From the NCBI GenBank assembly GCA_027061995.1, contig JAMOUT010000005.1:1-16332 (forward strand): a stretch of DNA of 16,332 nt, in the 5' to 3' direction. The DNA comes from Candidatus Aminicenantota bacterium. GTDB taxonomy: Bacteria; Acidobacteriota; Aminicenantia; JAMOAD01. Shown piece by piece: positions 7,538 to 15,240 of this stretch. The notes below the pieces were generated by a model. The model saw only the letters and a list, made by a program, of their open reading frames with translations. It did not search any database and had not been told where the DNA came from. Position numbers and translations under genes: made by a program. Every line of letters starts with the position of its first letter. Position 1 is the first letter of the stretch.

Positions 7538-8329
7538 ATGAATCTGAATATTAAAGGAAAAGTTGCGGTTATTACTGCCGCAAGTAGAGGATTGGGAAAA
7601 GCCGTCGCTGAAGCTCTGGCTGCGGAAGGGGTGAATATTGCAATTTGTTCGAGAAATAAAAGTGCCATAGAAAAGACAGGGGAATACATAAGTAATAGAT
7701 ATGGTATTGAGGTTTTATCGATACCCTGTGATATAACAAAAAGGAAAGATATTGAAAATCTTAAAAACGAAACCATTAAAAAATACGGAACTGTTCATAT
7801 CCTTTTTACAAACAGCGGAGGTCCTCCCACCGGGAAAACACTTGATTTTAAGACTGAAGATTTCAGACAAGCGATAGAACTGAATCTCATGAGTATGATT
7901 GAATTGGTATATACATTTGTTCCCTATATGATAAAACAGAGATGGGGAAGAATCATAGCTTCGACTTCAATCTCAGTTAAGCAACCGATAGATAATATAG
8001 CTCTTTCCAATGTTTCAAGGGTGGGAGTTATAGCTTTTATCAAAACCCTTTCACGGGAAATCGGCGGATATAATATCAGCTCGAATATTATAGCTCCCGG
8101 CTACATAAAAACGGAAAGAGTGGAAAATCTTATTAGAAACAGGATGGAAAAAGAAAAAATCTCTTATGAAGATGTTTCCGGAGATATAATAAAAAATATC
8201 CCTCTCAAAAGAATAGGAAAGCCCGAGGAATTCGGCTCTCTTGTAGCATATCTTTCTTCCGAAGCAGCCGCTTATATTAACGGAGAAACTATTTTGATAG
8301 ACGGAGGGATGTATAAAGGTTTGTTTTAA
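7538..8329 (+). CDS. Atypical short-chain dehydrogenase/reductase (FabG-like, lacks YxxxK)
   Basis: A 263-aa Rossmann-fold SDR. Seen: nucleotide-binding TAASRGLG (13-20; family form TGxxxGxG), CDIT (64-67) binding the adenine side, TNSGGPP (91-97) in place of NNAG, Ser142-Thr143-Ser144 at the catalytic Ser strand, and the C-terminal IDGGMYKGLF typical of the FabG-like branch. The usual catalytic Tyr-x3-Lys is replaced by Ser157-x3-Arg161 (ALSNVSRVG). This matches a known subgroup of BKR-like SDRs that deviate from the tetrad, so it is probably a lineage feature rather than decay. Substrate is unknown; the common label 3-oxoacyl-ACP reductase should not be trusted here. There is no Shine-Dalgarno site before the ATG. 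The TAA stop overlaps the next ATG (TAATG), so translation of comB is probably coupled. Confidence 0.88.
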   Translation: MNLNIKGKVAVITAASRGLGKAVAEALAAEGVNIAICSRNKSAIEKTGEYISNRYGIEVLSIPCDITKRKDIENLKNETIKKYGTVHILFTNSGGPPTGKTLDFKTEDFRQAIELNLMSMIELVYTFVPYMIKQRWGRIIASTSISVKQPIDNIALSNVSRVGVIAFIKTLSREIGGYNISSNIIAPGYIKTERVENLIRNRMEKEKISYEDVSGDIIKNIPLKRIGKPEEFGSLVAYLSSEAAAYINGETILIDGGMYKGLF

Positions 8330-9057
8330 TGAAGATTCATACTTCCCCTTTTCCCGATTATTATAATAAAGAGTTTTTCAAAGATAAAACAGTGGTAACC
8401 GTGGATATATTCAGGGCAACCACAACCATTCTCCATCTTTTTTCCATGGGGATAAATCAGGTTATCCTTTTGGATAATGAAAAAAAGGCGGAGAAAGTTG
8501 AGTATAATAATCTTTTGAAGATAGGGGAAAGATTCGGAGAAAAACTCAAGCTATTTGATTTTAATAATTCGGCGACTCTTCTTTTGAAAGATAGAAAAAA
8601 AGTTGAAAAACATGAAAAAGCGGTGATGTTTACGACAAACGGAACCAAGGCAGCCTTAAAATCTTCCGAAGCAAAAATAAATTTTGTGGGAGCTTTTAAT
8701 AATATTAGTTCAATTATTGAAAAAATATTGAAATATAAAAAAGAAACCGAACTTATAATAAATCTTGCGGGAGATAAAGGGGAGATATCTCTCGAGGATA
8801 CGATTTTCGGAGGGAATTTGATATATGAATTATTAAAAAATATGGTGGAGTTTGAATTATCCGATTATTCCCTTATATCGCTTAAAATTTATGAATCCTA
8901 TTTGAAAAATAATAAGCTTATCAAATCGGCGAGACACTACAATAGGTTAATTGAACTCGGCTTTAAGGATGATATTGAGTTAGCATTGAAAAAAGATCTC
9001 TTTGGTTTTACGCCGATTATTAAAAAGAATAAAATATTATCGGATGATGGTGAATAA
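8329..9057 (+). CDS. comB: ComB-family 2-phosphosulfolactate phosphatase
   Basis: ComB is a Mg-dependent phosphatase that hydrolyses (R)-2-phospho-3-sulfolactate to sulfolactate in coenzyme M synthesis of methanogens. Homologues are common in bacteria that do not make coenzyme M, where the substrate is uncertain. The 242-aa product carries the family blocks: VDIFRATTT (25-33), FTTNGTKAAL (101-110), LAGDKGEISLEDTIFGGNLI (146-165, Gly-rich then SLEDT) and the C-terminal DLFGFTPII (223-231). Asp26 and Arg29 of the first block and the SLED acidic residues are present. The protein is slightly divergent (FGFTP where many have DVVP). It shares a 1-nt overlap with the SDR gene, which suggests consecutive or related steps. 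No comA, comC, comD or comE gene is in the window. Function in this organism is inferred only from the family. Confidence 0.86.
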   Translation: MKIHTSPFPDYYNKEFFKDKTVVTVDIFRATTTILHLFSMGINQVILLDNEKKAEKVEYNNLLKIGERFGEKLKLFDFNNSATLLLKDRKKVEKHEKAVMFTTNGTKAALKSSEAKINFVGAFNNISSIIEKILKYKKETELIINLAGDKGEISLEDTIFGGNLIYELLKNMVEFELSDYSLISLKIYESYLKNNKLIKSARHYNRLIELGFKDDIELALKKDLFGFTPIIKKNKILSDDGE

Positions 9058-9105
9058 ATGGATTTTAACACTATTATTTGATATATTAAATTCTTAATAA
9101 AAATG

Positions 9106-9120
9106 ATTATTTCGGAGGTG
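9106..9120 (+). promoter_or_regulatory. Strong ribosome binding site of ppnP, same 15 nt as at clpB
   Basis: ATTATTTCGGAGGTG at 9106-9120 is identical to 2852-2866 upstream of clpB. In both places GGAGG lies 6 nt before the ATG. The SD part is expected; identity of the eight bases before it is not required by ribosome pairing. Confidence 0.6.
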
Positions 9121-9124
9121 GAAA

Positions 9125-9406
9125 ATGATTAAAGTAAATGAATATTATGAAGGTAAAGTAAAAAGTTTGGGAGAAACTTTGGATAATACCCCTTTTACGG
9201 TCGGGATAATTGAACCAGGGGAATATACTTTTTCGACTGAAAAAGAGGAACATGTGAGTGTTGTGCATGGAGTAATGGCCGTTAAACTACCGGAATCAAC
9301 CGATTTTAAAGAATATAAACAAGGGGAAACATTTATTGTTGCTCCGGGTAAATCCTTTACGGTTAAGATGGATAAACCGGTTTCATACCTTTGTATATAT
9401 AAGTAA
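9125..9406 (+). CDS. ppnP: Pyrimidine/purine nucleoside phosphorylase PpnP
   Basis: PpnP (formerly DUF1255) is a small single-cupin enzyme that phosphorolyses many nucleosides to free base and ribose 1-phosphate in salvage. At 93 aa it matches the family length, and the whole protein aligns with E. coli PpnP from memory: an N-terminal NEYYEGKVKSLG, a GEYTFST strand, VVHGVMAVKLPE, GETFIVAPGKSF, and a C-terminal PVSYLCIYK. There are no gaps in the cupin core. ATG 9125 has a perfect GGAGG site at 6 nt. It stands alone between comB (67-nt gap) and the bat operon (96-nt gap). No clear promoter is seen in 9058-9124, so read-through from the SDR-comB pair is possible. Inference: a housekeeping salvage gene without functional connection to its neighbours. 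Confidence 0.93.
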   Translation: MIKVNEYYEGKVKSLGETLDNTPFTVGIIEPGEYTFSTEKEEHVSVVHGVMAVKLPESTDFKEYKQGETFIVAPGKSFTVKMDKPVSYLCIYK

Positions 9407-9468
9407 TACGGATTATTATCCGAGATTAATTCAGCTTTTTATTTATTTTCAATCCTATAGTCCGTATT
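9405..9468 (+). repeat. Nested, mutually exclusive inverted repeats between ppnP and the bat operon
   Basis: A perfect hairpin CGGAT-TATT-ATCCG lies at 9409-9422. Its left side is shared with a wider inverted repeat, AATACGGA (9405-9412) and TCCGTATT (9461-9468). Both cannot form together. A T-rich run (9435-9450) lies between. It could be a weak ppnP terminator or an operator, since the right arm ends at the -35 of the bat promoter. The role is inferred. Confidence 0.4.
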
Positions 9469-9495
9469 GAATTAAAATTTTATAATTGATATTAT
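9467..9495 (+). promoter_or_regulatory. Candidate promoter of the bat operon, leaderless arrangement
   Basis: TTGAAT at 9467-9472 and TATTAT at 9490-9495 are separated by 17 nt. The ATG of the first bat gene is at 9503, only 7 nt after the -10, so the transcript would begin at or next to the start codon. No Shine-Dalgarno sequence exists upstream. The geometry is the same as for nadA. Confidence 0.48.
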
Positions 9496-9502
9496 TTAAA
9501 AT

Positions 9503-10372
9503 ATGAAAAAATATCTGTTTTTTTCCATTATCCTGTTTTGTAATATGGTCTTATCGCAAAATATCGCTAAAATAACGGTGGAAATCCCCGCAGAAAAAAG
9601 ATTTCTTTTCGGAGATAAAATTGTATATAGGGTTAAAATCGAATCACTTCTTAAATTCGATAAAATAAGGGTTAATTTTGAAAAAAAGAATAATCCCGAT
9701 TATATGTTTTATAAATTCGATGTTGTAGAGTATAAAGATAATTATAAAACAGACGGAAAAATAATCTTTCAATTTTTTAAAACAGGTAAAATAAAATTAC
9801 CGAACTTTACAATCCTATTGTTAAAAAGGACAAAAGAGGGGGATGTGGAAATTTTTAAAAAAAACTTTGAGGGACTGTCTTTTAATTTTATCTCTGTTTT
9901 AAAAGGGGGGGAAAATATATCTCCGCCTATTCCCCCCGAATCCTCCTATTTTTTATTATTGGTGATTTTCATCTCTCTTATTATCGGACTTATCATCATA
10001 GGATTGATTTTTCGTAAAAAAGGGAAAAAAGAAGAACGAGTTAATCCTTTGGTTGATCTGAGAAAAAGAGTAAAAAGTTTTAAAAAGAGAAAAGAGCTCT
10101 CCTATAATAAAGAGGTTTTTTTTGATGCGGGAAAGCTTTTAAGGGAGTCTCTTTCATTATTAAATAATGAAAATTTCAAATCTTTGACTGTTAAAGAGAT
10201 TGAGAAATTCATAAAATCGGGAACACTTCACTATGAGATAAATAGAAAAGGGGTTAAGATACTAAAAGAACTGGAGCTCCGAAAATTCGCCGATTATAAT
10301 ACGGGAAAACAAGTCTTGGAAGAAACCTTTTCCTTAATTGAAAATATATTGAAAAGGGTAAAAGATGTTTGA
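9503..10372 (+). CDS. BatD/DUF4381-like membrane protein, first gene of the bat operon
   Basis: A 289-aa protein: signal peptide 1-18 (ending VLS-Q), a periplasmic beta-rich domain of about 120 residues resembling one BatD-type Ig-like unit (GDKIVYRVKIES and FFKTGKIKLPNFTI, like the family pattern in which a polypeptide goes to an IxIPxF strand), a Pro-rich link (SPPIPPESS, 140-148), a transmembrane helix (149-170), and a cytoplasmic helical tail ending LRKFADYNTGKQVLEETFSLIENIL. That tail recalls the C-terminus of DUF4381 proteins, which accompany MoxR, DUF58 and VWA genes. Inference: a scaffold linking periplasmic and cytoplasmic parts of the Bat complex. There is no SD; the promoter sits directly before the ATG. 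It overlaps batA by 8 nt. The family name is tentative; the operon role is well supported by position. Confidence 0.7.
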   Translation: MKKYLFFSIILFCNMVLSQNIAKITVEIPAEKRFLFGDKIVYRVKIESLLKFDKIRVNFEKKNNPDYMFYKFDVVEYKDNYKTDGKIIFQFFKTGKIKLPNFTILLLKRTKEGDVEIFKKNFEGLSFNFISVLKGGENISPPIPPESSYFLLLVIFISLIIGLIIIGLIFRKKGKKEERVNPLVDLRKRVKSFKKRKELSYNKEVFFDAGKLLRESLSLLNNENFKSLTVKEIEKFIKSGTLHYEINRKGVKILKELELRKFADYNTGKQVLEETFSLIENILKRVKDV

Positions 10373-11336
10373 GATTGAAGCCCCTTTATATTTACTGTTA
10401 TTAATTATTATTCCGTTGATTTATATTATAAAACCCGAATCAAAATATACGGAATTTCCGACTCTTGAATTTGTTAAAGAAAAAAGTTCAAAAATAAGAA
10501 TGGAGAAAATCTTTTTACATATATTTGTTTTCACACTCATCTTAATGATATTGGCTCTCTCAAACCCTATTTACAAAAAAGTGATTATTAAAAAATATGG
10601 TTCGGGAATCAACACTATGATTGCTCTTGATATCTCTGGTTCTATGGCGTCTGAAGATTATAAACCGGACAATAGGCTTAAAGTTGCCAAAAAAGTTATT
10701 TCAGATTTTATAGATTCAAGAGGGGAGGATAGAATCGGTTTAATATTTTTTTCCGGAAAAGTGATAACAAAATCACCTTTATCATATGCTCACGGTATAA
10801 TAAAGGATTTTCTTAACTCTGTTAATATAGGTGATATTGAGGATGGAACCGCTATCGGTATGGCGATAGCCTCCGCTGTAAACAGATTGAATAAAGTTCG
10901 AGGAGAGACAAAAACAATTATACTATTAACGGACGGCGTAAATAATAAAGGGGAGATTTCCCCTATAGATGCGGCTCTACTTGCCAAAAAATACGGGATA
11001 AAAATATATATAGTAGGTGTCGGGGTTAGAGGAAAAGCTCTGTTCCCCATAAAAACAGGAACCGGAGGAAAAGAATATGTCAAGGTCGCCGTAAAAATAG
11101 ATGAACCTCTGATGCAAAAAATAGTAAATTTGACCGGAGGAGAATATTTTAGAGCACAGAGCGGAAAAGAACTTGAGGATGTTTTTAAAAAAATCAGAAA
11201 TAAAGAGGATATAACTCATTACCTTGTGAGAGAAGAGGAAAAAACAAAATTATATCCCTATTTATTGTTTTTATCCGTGATTATTTTGTTTATTTTCAAA
11301 GTTATAGACACTGTTGTTTTTTTGGAGTTTCCATGA
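10365..11336 (+). CDS. batA: BatA: VWA-domain membrane protein
   Basis: The 323-aa protein has two N-terminal hydrophobic helices (about 8-23 and 49-68), a von Willebrand factor A domain and a C-terminal helix (298-315), the standard BatA topology. The metal-ion-dependent adhesion site is complete: DISGS (Asp89, Ser91, Ser93), Thr162 in DGTAIG, and Asp190 in LTDGVNN. The first segment, of the FEIEAPLYLLLLIIIPL kind, is typical of BatA/BatB. Known: BatA and BatB form membrane complexes with BatC. Deletion of Bat genes in Bacteroides fragilis lowered aerotolerance, while in Leptospira no clear stress phenotype was found, so the true role is open. It starts 8 nt inside the previous gene and overlaps batB by 4 nt (ATGA). 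Only the gene identity is firm. Confidence 0.93.
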   Translation: MFEIEAPLYLLLLIIIPLIYIIKPESKYTEFPTLEFVKEKSSKIRMEKIFLHIFVFTLILMILALSNPIYKKVIIKKYGSGINTMIALDISGSMASEDYKPDNRLKVAKKVISDFIDSRGEDRIGLIFFSGKVITKSPLSYAHGIIKDFLNSVNIGDIEDGTAIGMAIASAVNRLNKVRGETKTIILLTDGVNNKGEISPIDAALLAKKYGIKIYIVGVGVRGKALFPIKTGTGGKEYVKVAVKIDEPLMQKIVNLTGGEYFRAQSGKELEDVFKKIRNKEDITHYLVREEEKTKLYPYLLFLSVIILFIFKVIDTVVFLEFP

Positions 11337-12310
11337 TGGAATGGACAAGAGCGGTTTTCTCTTTCTTTTTTATATTTCCTCTGTTAATAATTATTTTGTT
11401 TATGTTTTCTTTTGCAAGAAAGAGAAGAAGAGGGGTTTATCTGAAAGGTGATAAAACTCTTTTTGATGTGAAAAAAGCGGTATGGAGAGAAACTTTTTTT
11501 ATCCTCGGATATATATTATTGATACTCGCTTTGATGGGGCCGAGCTGGGGTATTAAAAAAGTAAAAAAAAGGGAAAATAGAACCGTCATATTTTTCCTGC
11601 TTGATAATTCATATTCCATGATAGCCGAAGATATCTATCCCAATCGTCTTGAAAAAGCCAAATCAATTATTATCAGAATAATCAAGAGGTTTAATAAAAA
11701 ACAGGATTTTGCGCTTATCTCTTTTGCGGGTGATAGTAAAATACTTGTCCCCCCCACAAGAGATACCGAAAGTTTCTCAAACTATTTAATGGCATTGAAC
11801 CCGGAGATGAATGAAGTTCAGGGAACCTCTTTCAATAAAATATTTAAGCTGTTAAAACAAATTTCAAAAAACAGAAAATACAATTCTTTTTTTATACTAT
11901 TATCGGACGGAGAAAATTTTGACAAAGGGTGGGAAAAATTTGTAAAAGAGATCAAAAGATCCGGAGCCGCCGTATTTTCCATAGGGATAGGAACCATACA
12001 AGGAGCTCCCATCCCGGAAAGAGCCAAAATGGGAAATATTGTGAATTGGAAATTGGATAATAAAGGGGAGACAATTATTACGAAACTTAATACATTTTCA
12101 CTTTTAAAGATATCACCCCCTCCCGATAATTATTTTATTACTAAAAATTATTCGGATGAAAAAACCTTGATGTTGAAAATTAAAAAATCTCTTGATAGAT
12201 ACGGTAAAACAAGGATAATGATAATTAAACCTGATAAATCCTCGGTTTTTATATTTTTTTCAATTGTTTTATTGTTATTTTACGGAGTCTTTTTATATGA
12301 TAAGAAATAG
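11333..12310 (+). CDS. batB: BatB: VWA-domain membrane protein
   Basis: A 325-aa paralogue of BatA with the same plan: N-terminal helices (about 7-26 and 55-70, ending ALMGPSWG), a VWA domain, and a C-terminal helix (303-322). MIDAS residues are intact: DNSYS (Asp91, Ser93, Ser95), Thr165 in QGTSFN, and Asp192 in LSDGEN. The segment after the domain, GIGTIQGAPIPE (218-229) followed by a NWKLDNKGETIITKLN strand (237-252), is diagnostic for BatB rather than BatA. Inference: it works with BatA as a cation-dependent docking surface for the TPR proteins BatC and BatE. It starts inside the batA stop (ATGATGG at 11333; the second ATG is equally possible), and its last 14 nt overlap batC. Confidence 0.94.
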   Translation: MMEWTRAVFSFFFIFPLLIIILFMFSFARKRRRGVYLKGDKTLFDVKKAVWRETFFILGYILLILALMGPSWGIKKVKKRENRTVIFFLLDNSYSMIAEDIYPNRLEKAKSIIIRIIKRFNKKQDFALISFAGDSKILVPPTRDTESFSNYLMALNPEMNEVQGTSFNKIFKLLKQISKNRKYNSFFILLSDGENFDKGWEKFVKEIKRSGAAVFSIGIGTIQGAPIPERAKMGNIVNWKLDNKGETIITKLNTFSLLKISPPPDNYFITKNYSDEKTLMLKIKKSLDRYGKTRIMIIKPDKSSVFIFFSIVLLLFYGVFLYDKK

Positions 12311-12887
12311 GATTTTTATCATTTCCCTGATTATAATCCTGTTTTTCAGTATGAATTTTTCATTGACTAAACAGTATGATTTTTATAAAGCTTACGGATT
12401 GTATAAAAAAGGGGAATATCTGAAAGCTCTTAAAATATATTCGAGATATAAAAAAAGATTATCCGATAGCCCCGATTATCTTTATGATTTGGGAACAATA
12501 TATTTAAAGATGAGGCAATATAAAATAGCGTTAAAATATTTTAATACCGCAATAATTAAGAAACCTTCCGAAAATATTTTGTTTAAAACCTATTTTAATA
12601 TGGGGGTTACCTATTATCGAACGGGTGATATTAAAAAATCAGTATCATTTTTTAAAAAATCTGCTATAATTAAACCTGAAAATATGATTTTAAAAAAGAA
12701 TATGGAATTATTATTAAAAAATATGAGAAAACAGTCGAAATCAAGGAAAAAACCGAGAGAAGATAAAAAAACGAGGGAAAAACGAATATCGGAACCTCTT
12801 TTGAATTATATTAATGAAACCGAGAAAGAATCGATAAAATCATTCCTGAAACACAAGAAAGAGAAAAGAGAGGAAAAATATTGGTAA
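12297..12887 (+). CDS. batC: BatC: secreted or anchored TPR protein
   Basis: Start chosen at ATG 12297, because GGAG at 12284-12287 is 9 nt upstream; an upstream TTG at 12264 would add 11 residues before the signal peptide. The 196-aa product has a hydrophobic signal segment (6-21), then three tetratricopeptide units (about 27-59, 60-92 and 97-130; GLYKKGEYLKALKIY, DLGTIYLKMRQYKIALKYF and NMGVTYYRTGDIKKSVSFF). A very basic linker (140-163) follows, with a C-terminal helix from LLNYINETEKES to the final KYW. That ending, an E-S/T-rich helix and a last Trp, is the BatC hallmark. Known: BatC binds the BatA-BatB complex. It lies in the periplasm, probably tethered by its uncleaved N-terminus. It overlaps batB (14 nt) and batD (7 nt). 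Confidence 0.88.
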   Translation: MIRNRIFIISLIIILFFSMNFSLTKQYDFYKAYGLYKKGEYLKALKIYSRYKKRLSDSPDYLYDLGTIYLKMRQYKIALKYFNTAIIKKPSENILFKTYFNMGVTYYRTGDIKKSVSFFKKSAIIKPENMILKKNMELLLKNMRKQSKSRKKPREDKKTREKRISEPLLNYINETEKESIKSFLKHKKEKREEKYW

Positions 12888-14569
12888 AAAGAATTTCTAT
12901 TTTTCAATTCATAATATTCTTATTTATTCTTCCCGTTTTATCACAAAATAATAGGATAACAATTAAAACGGAGGTAAGCTCAAATTCCATCTCCATCGAT
13001 GATACGATAGTGTTTAAAGTGATAATCAGAGGTAAAACAATCTCCTCTAAGATAACAGTGGATAAAAATCTTCTTAAAGATTTCGGTATAATTTCAACCA
13101 AAAGTCATATTAAGAACGGATATGATATAAAATTGGGAAAATATAAGGAGAGACATATTATCTATATTTTAAAACCCAAAAAATCGGGAGAATTGATTAT
13201 CCCCCCATTTACTATTTTACATAAAGCAAACATATATAAAACATATCCTATTACCATATATGTCTCCGAAAAAAACATAATTAAAGAGAAAGAACGGCTT
13301 TTTATAAAAGCTGTTGCTCAAAAACAGATTTTATTTCCCAAAGAGCAGACACTTTTAAAATTTGAATTATTTACGAATATGTCTATTTCGGGGATTTCGA
13401 TAAAGGAACCTTTAAGTGTTTCCGGTTTATGGATAGAGGAGTATCCTGATACAGGCACAAGGAAAGCGGAACTGATTAAGACAGGTAAAAATTCTCTTTA
13501 TAAATATACGATTAAAAGATATTCGATTTTTCCTCAGAGTAAGGGAAAAATCATAATTCCCTCCATCACATTCGAGATAACGACCGCTTCTGATATTACC
13601 CTTTACAGAAAATCCAATCCTTTAACATTGTATGTAAAACAACTTGATCCTTCGCGGATACCGGACGGATATTCCGGTTTGGTGGGCAATTTTTCTCTGA
13701 ACTCTTCGATGGATAAGTTTGAGGTGATTAAGGGGACTCCGGTCAGACTAAAGATAACAATCACAGGAACGGGAAATATAAAAGCTTTACCCACCCCGAA
13801 ACTAAAAAATATAAAAAATTTCAGACATTTCCCTCCCGAGGTAAATATTAAGATTAAATACAAAGATACCGAGGTCATAGAAACAAAAGAGTGGATTTTT
13901 ACGCTTGTTCCCCTTAAAAGCGGGATATTGCGGTCTCCCTCATATTGTATCTGGTATTATATCCCTTCGGAAAACAGATTTAGAAACAGTTGCACAAGGA
14001 TATATAAGATTTTTGTTCGTAAGGAAACTTTGGAAAACAAAAAAATTATGGTTTCAAGGAAACAGTTGCCCCCTCCCGAGATAGATAATTCCTATCTTGG
14101 AGAGTGGACCCCCGCATTTTTGGAAAAGCCGGAATCTATCTTAATAATTATTATTTTTTTACCTCTTTTAAATTTGATGGTTTTTTTATTATTTTTAATG
14201 AAACAAAAAAGGAGAAACAATAAGAACAAAAATATCATAAAAAATCATCGTAAATATGTAAAAAAAAGGTTGAAAAAAATATCAAGGATAAAAGACCAAA
14301 AAGAGTTTGCAAACAACACCATATCATTTGTGGGAAAATATATGGAATTACTTTATGGAGCGGAGAATGTTTTGGAAAATTTCAGCATCCTTAAAGATTT
14401 TCTTGTAGAACGCAATTTCCCCGTATCTGTTATTAATGAACTTATCTCCATAATTAAGACTCTTAGAGCATCAACCTATTCTCCGCGAAAAAAAACAGCA
14501 GACAGACAACATCTTTTGAAAAGGCTTGAAAAAGTTTTGGTGGATTTGGGGAGGGTTAAAGTAAAATGA
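12881..14569 (+). CDS. batD: BatD: large periplasmic multi-domain oxygen-tolerance protein
   Basis: The 562-aa protein has a signal peptide (about 1-21, ending LSQ), several tandem beta-sandwich units (about 24-130, 136-253, 265-380) rich in basic and beta-branched residues, a transmembrane helix (419-440) and a basic cytoplasmic tail (441-562). Repeated blocks of the form LKPKKSGELIIPPFTI (97-112), FPQSKGKIIIPSITF (217-231) and LVPLKSGILRSPSY (342-355) mark the end of each unit; this is characteristic of BatD. The start is TTG 12881, since no ATG or GTG lies before the signal peptide; AGAGG about 7 nt upstream supports it. Inference: it is the long periplasmic arm of the Bat complex. Its plan, beta domain then TM helix then helical tail, is a longer version of the first gene in the operon. 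Confidence 0.9.
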   Translation: MVKRISIFQFIIFLFILPVLSQNNRITIKTEVSSNSISIDDTIVFKVIIRGKTISSKITVDKNLLKDFGIISTKSHIKNGYDIKLGKYKERHIIYILKPKKSGELIIPPFTILHKANIYKTYPITIYVSEKNIIKEKERLFIKAVAQKQILFPKEQTLLKFELFTNMSISGISIKEPLSVSGLWIEEYPDTGTRKAELIKTGKNSLYKYTIKRYSIFPQSKGKIIIPSITFEITTASDITLYRKSNPLTLYVKQLDPSRIPDGYSGLVGNFSLNSSMDKFEVIKGTPVRLKITITGTGNIKALPTPKLKNIKNFRHFPPEVNIKIKYKDTEVIETKEWIFTLVPLKSGILRSPSYCIWYYIPSENRFRNSCTRIYKIFVRKETLENKKIMVSRKQLPPPEIDNSYLGEWTPAFLEKPESILIIIIFLPLLNLMVFLLFLMKQKRRNNKNKNIIKNHRKYVKKRLKKISRIKDQKEFANNTISFVGKYMELLYGAENVLENFSILKDFLVERNFPVSVINELISIIKTLRASTYSPRKKTADRQHLLKRLEKVLVDLGRVKVK

Positions 14570-15240
14570 GGAAAAAGCTTTTTTTTATTTTTTTGATATT
14601 TTTGTTAGGTTTTGCAAATGGGGAAGACCTGATAAAAGAGGGGATTTCAAGTCTTGTGAGAAAAGATTATCAAAAAGCGATAGAATTATTCAAGCAATCG
14701 GGGAAAAAGAGTCCGGGTATATTTTATAATCTTGCTCTGTCATATTGGGGAAAAGGGGATAAAGGGTATGCGATTTATTATCTGAAAAAAGCTCTTAAAG
14801 CGGATCCCTTTTACAAAAGAGCGAATATGGCATTATCCAAAATTGAAAATAAAAGAGAGGGAAAACAGATTATTGATAAAAAACTTTCCTATTTTCTGTT
14901 TCTTTCTCTCTATTTTATATTGAACTTATATATATTTTTTTCTATCATAAGATTGGTTAAATTCAGAAAAACCCTCTTTGTTTTTATTCTTCTCTTACTT
15001 ATTGCAAGCATCCCGTTATTATTACAAAATAATTTTCTATCAAAAGGAAATAAAGCCGTAATAGTTGAAAAAGGGAAAGTGAATCTTTATGCCGAGCCTG
15101 ATGATAATTCACTGATAATATATTCATTAAACGAGGGGGAGGAGATAAGTATAATATCCGAACTCGGAGGATGGTATCAGATTAAAAAAGGGGATACATA
15201 TTTCGGTTGGATCAAAGGCTCGGATATTAAGAAATTGTAA
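14566..15240 (+). CDS. batE: BatE: TPR plus SH3b membrane protein
   Basis: The 224-aa protein has a signal peptide (1-19), a pair of TPR-like helices (about 22-91; YQKAIELFKQSG and LALSYWGKGDKGYAIYYLKKAL), two transmembrane helices (108-130 and 136-154), and a C-terminal bacterial SH3 domain (162-222; GKVNLYAEPDDNS, then ELGGWYQI and GWIKGSDIKKL). That order is specific for BatE. SH3b domains often bind peptidoglycan or proteins, so it may link the complex to the cell wall. It starts in an ATGA overlap with batD and is the last gene of the operon. It ends 15 nt from the stop of the convergent rhuM-like gene with no hairpin between them, so the bat transcript probably runs antisense into that gene. 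Confidence 0.88.
   Translation: MRKKLFFIFLIFLLGFANGEDLIKEGISSLVRKDYQKAIELFKQSGKKSPGIFYNLALSYWGKGDKGYAIYYLKKALKADPFYKRANMALSKIENKREGKQIIDKKLSYFLFLSLYFILNLYIFFSIIRLVKFRKTLFVFILLLLIASIPLLLQNNFLSKGNKAVIVEKGKVNLYAEPDDNSLIIYSLNEGEEISIISELGGWYQIKKGDTYFGWIKGSDIKKL

Noticed and set aside
12264-12296. Upstream TTG start for batC
   Set aside because: It would place eleven residues before the signal peptide. ATG 12297 has GGAG 9 nt upstream and a normal signal sequence.
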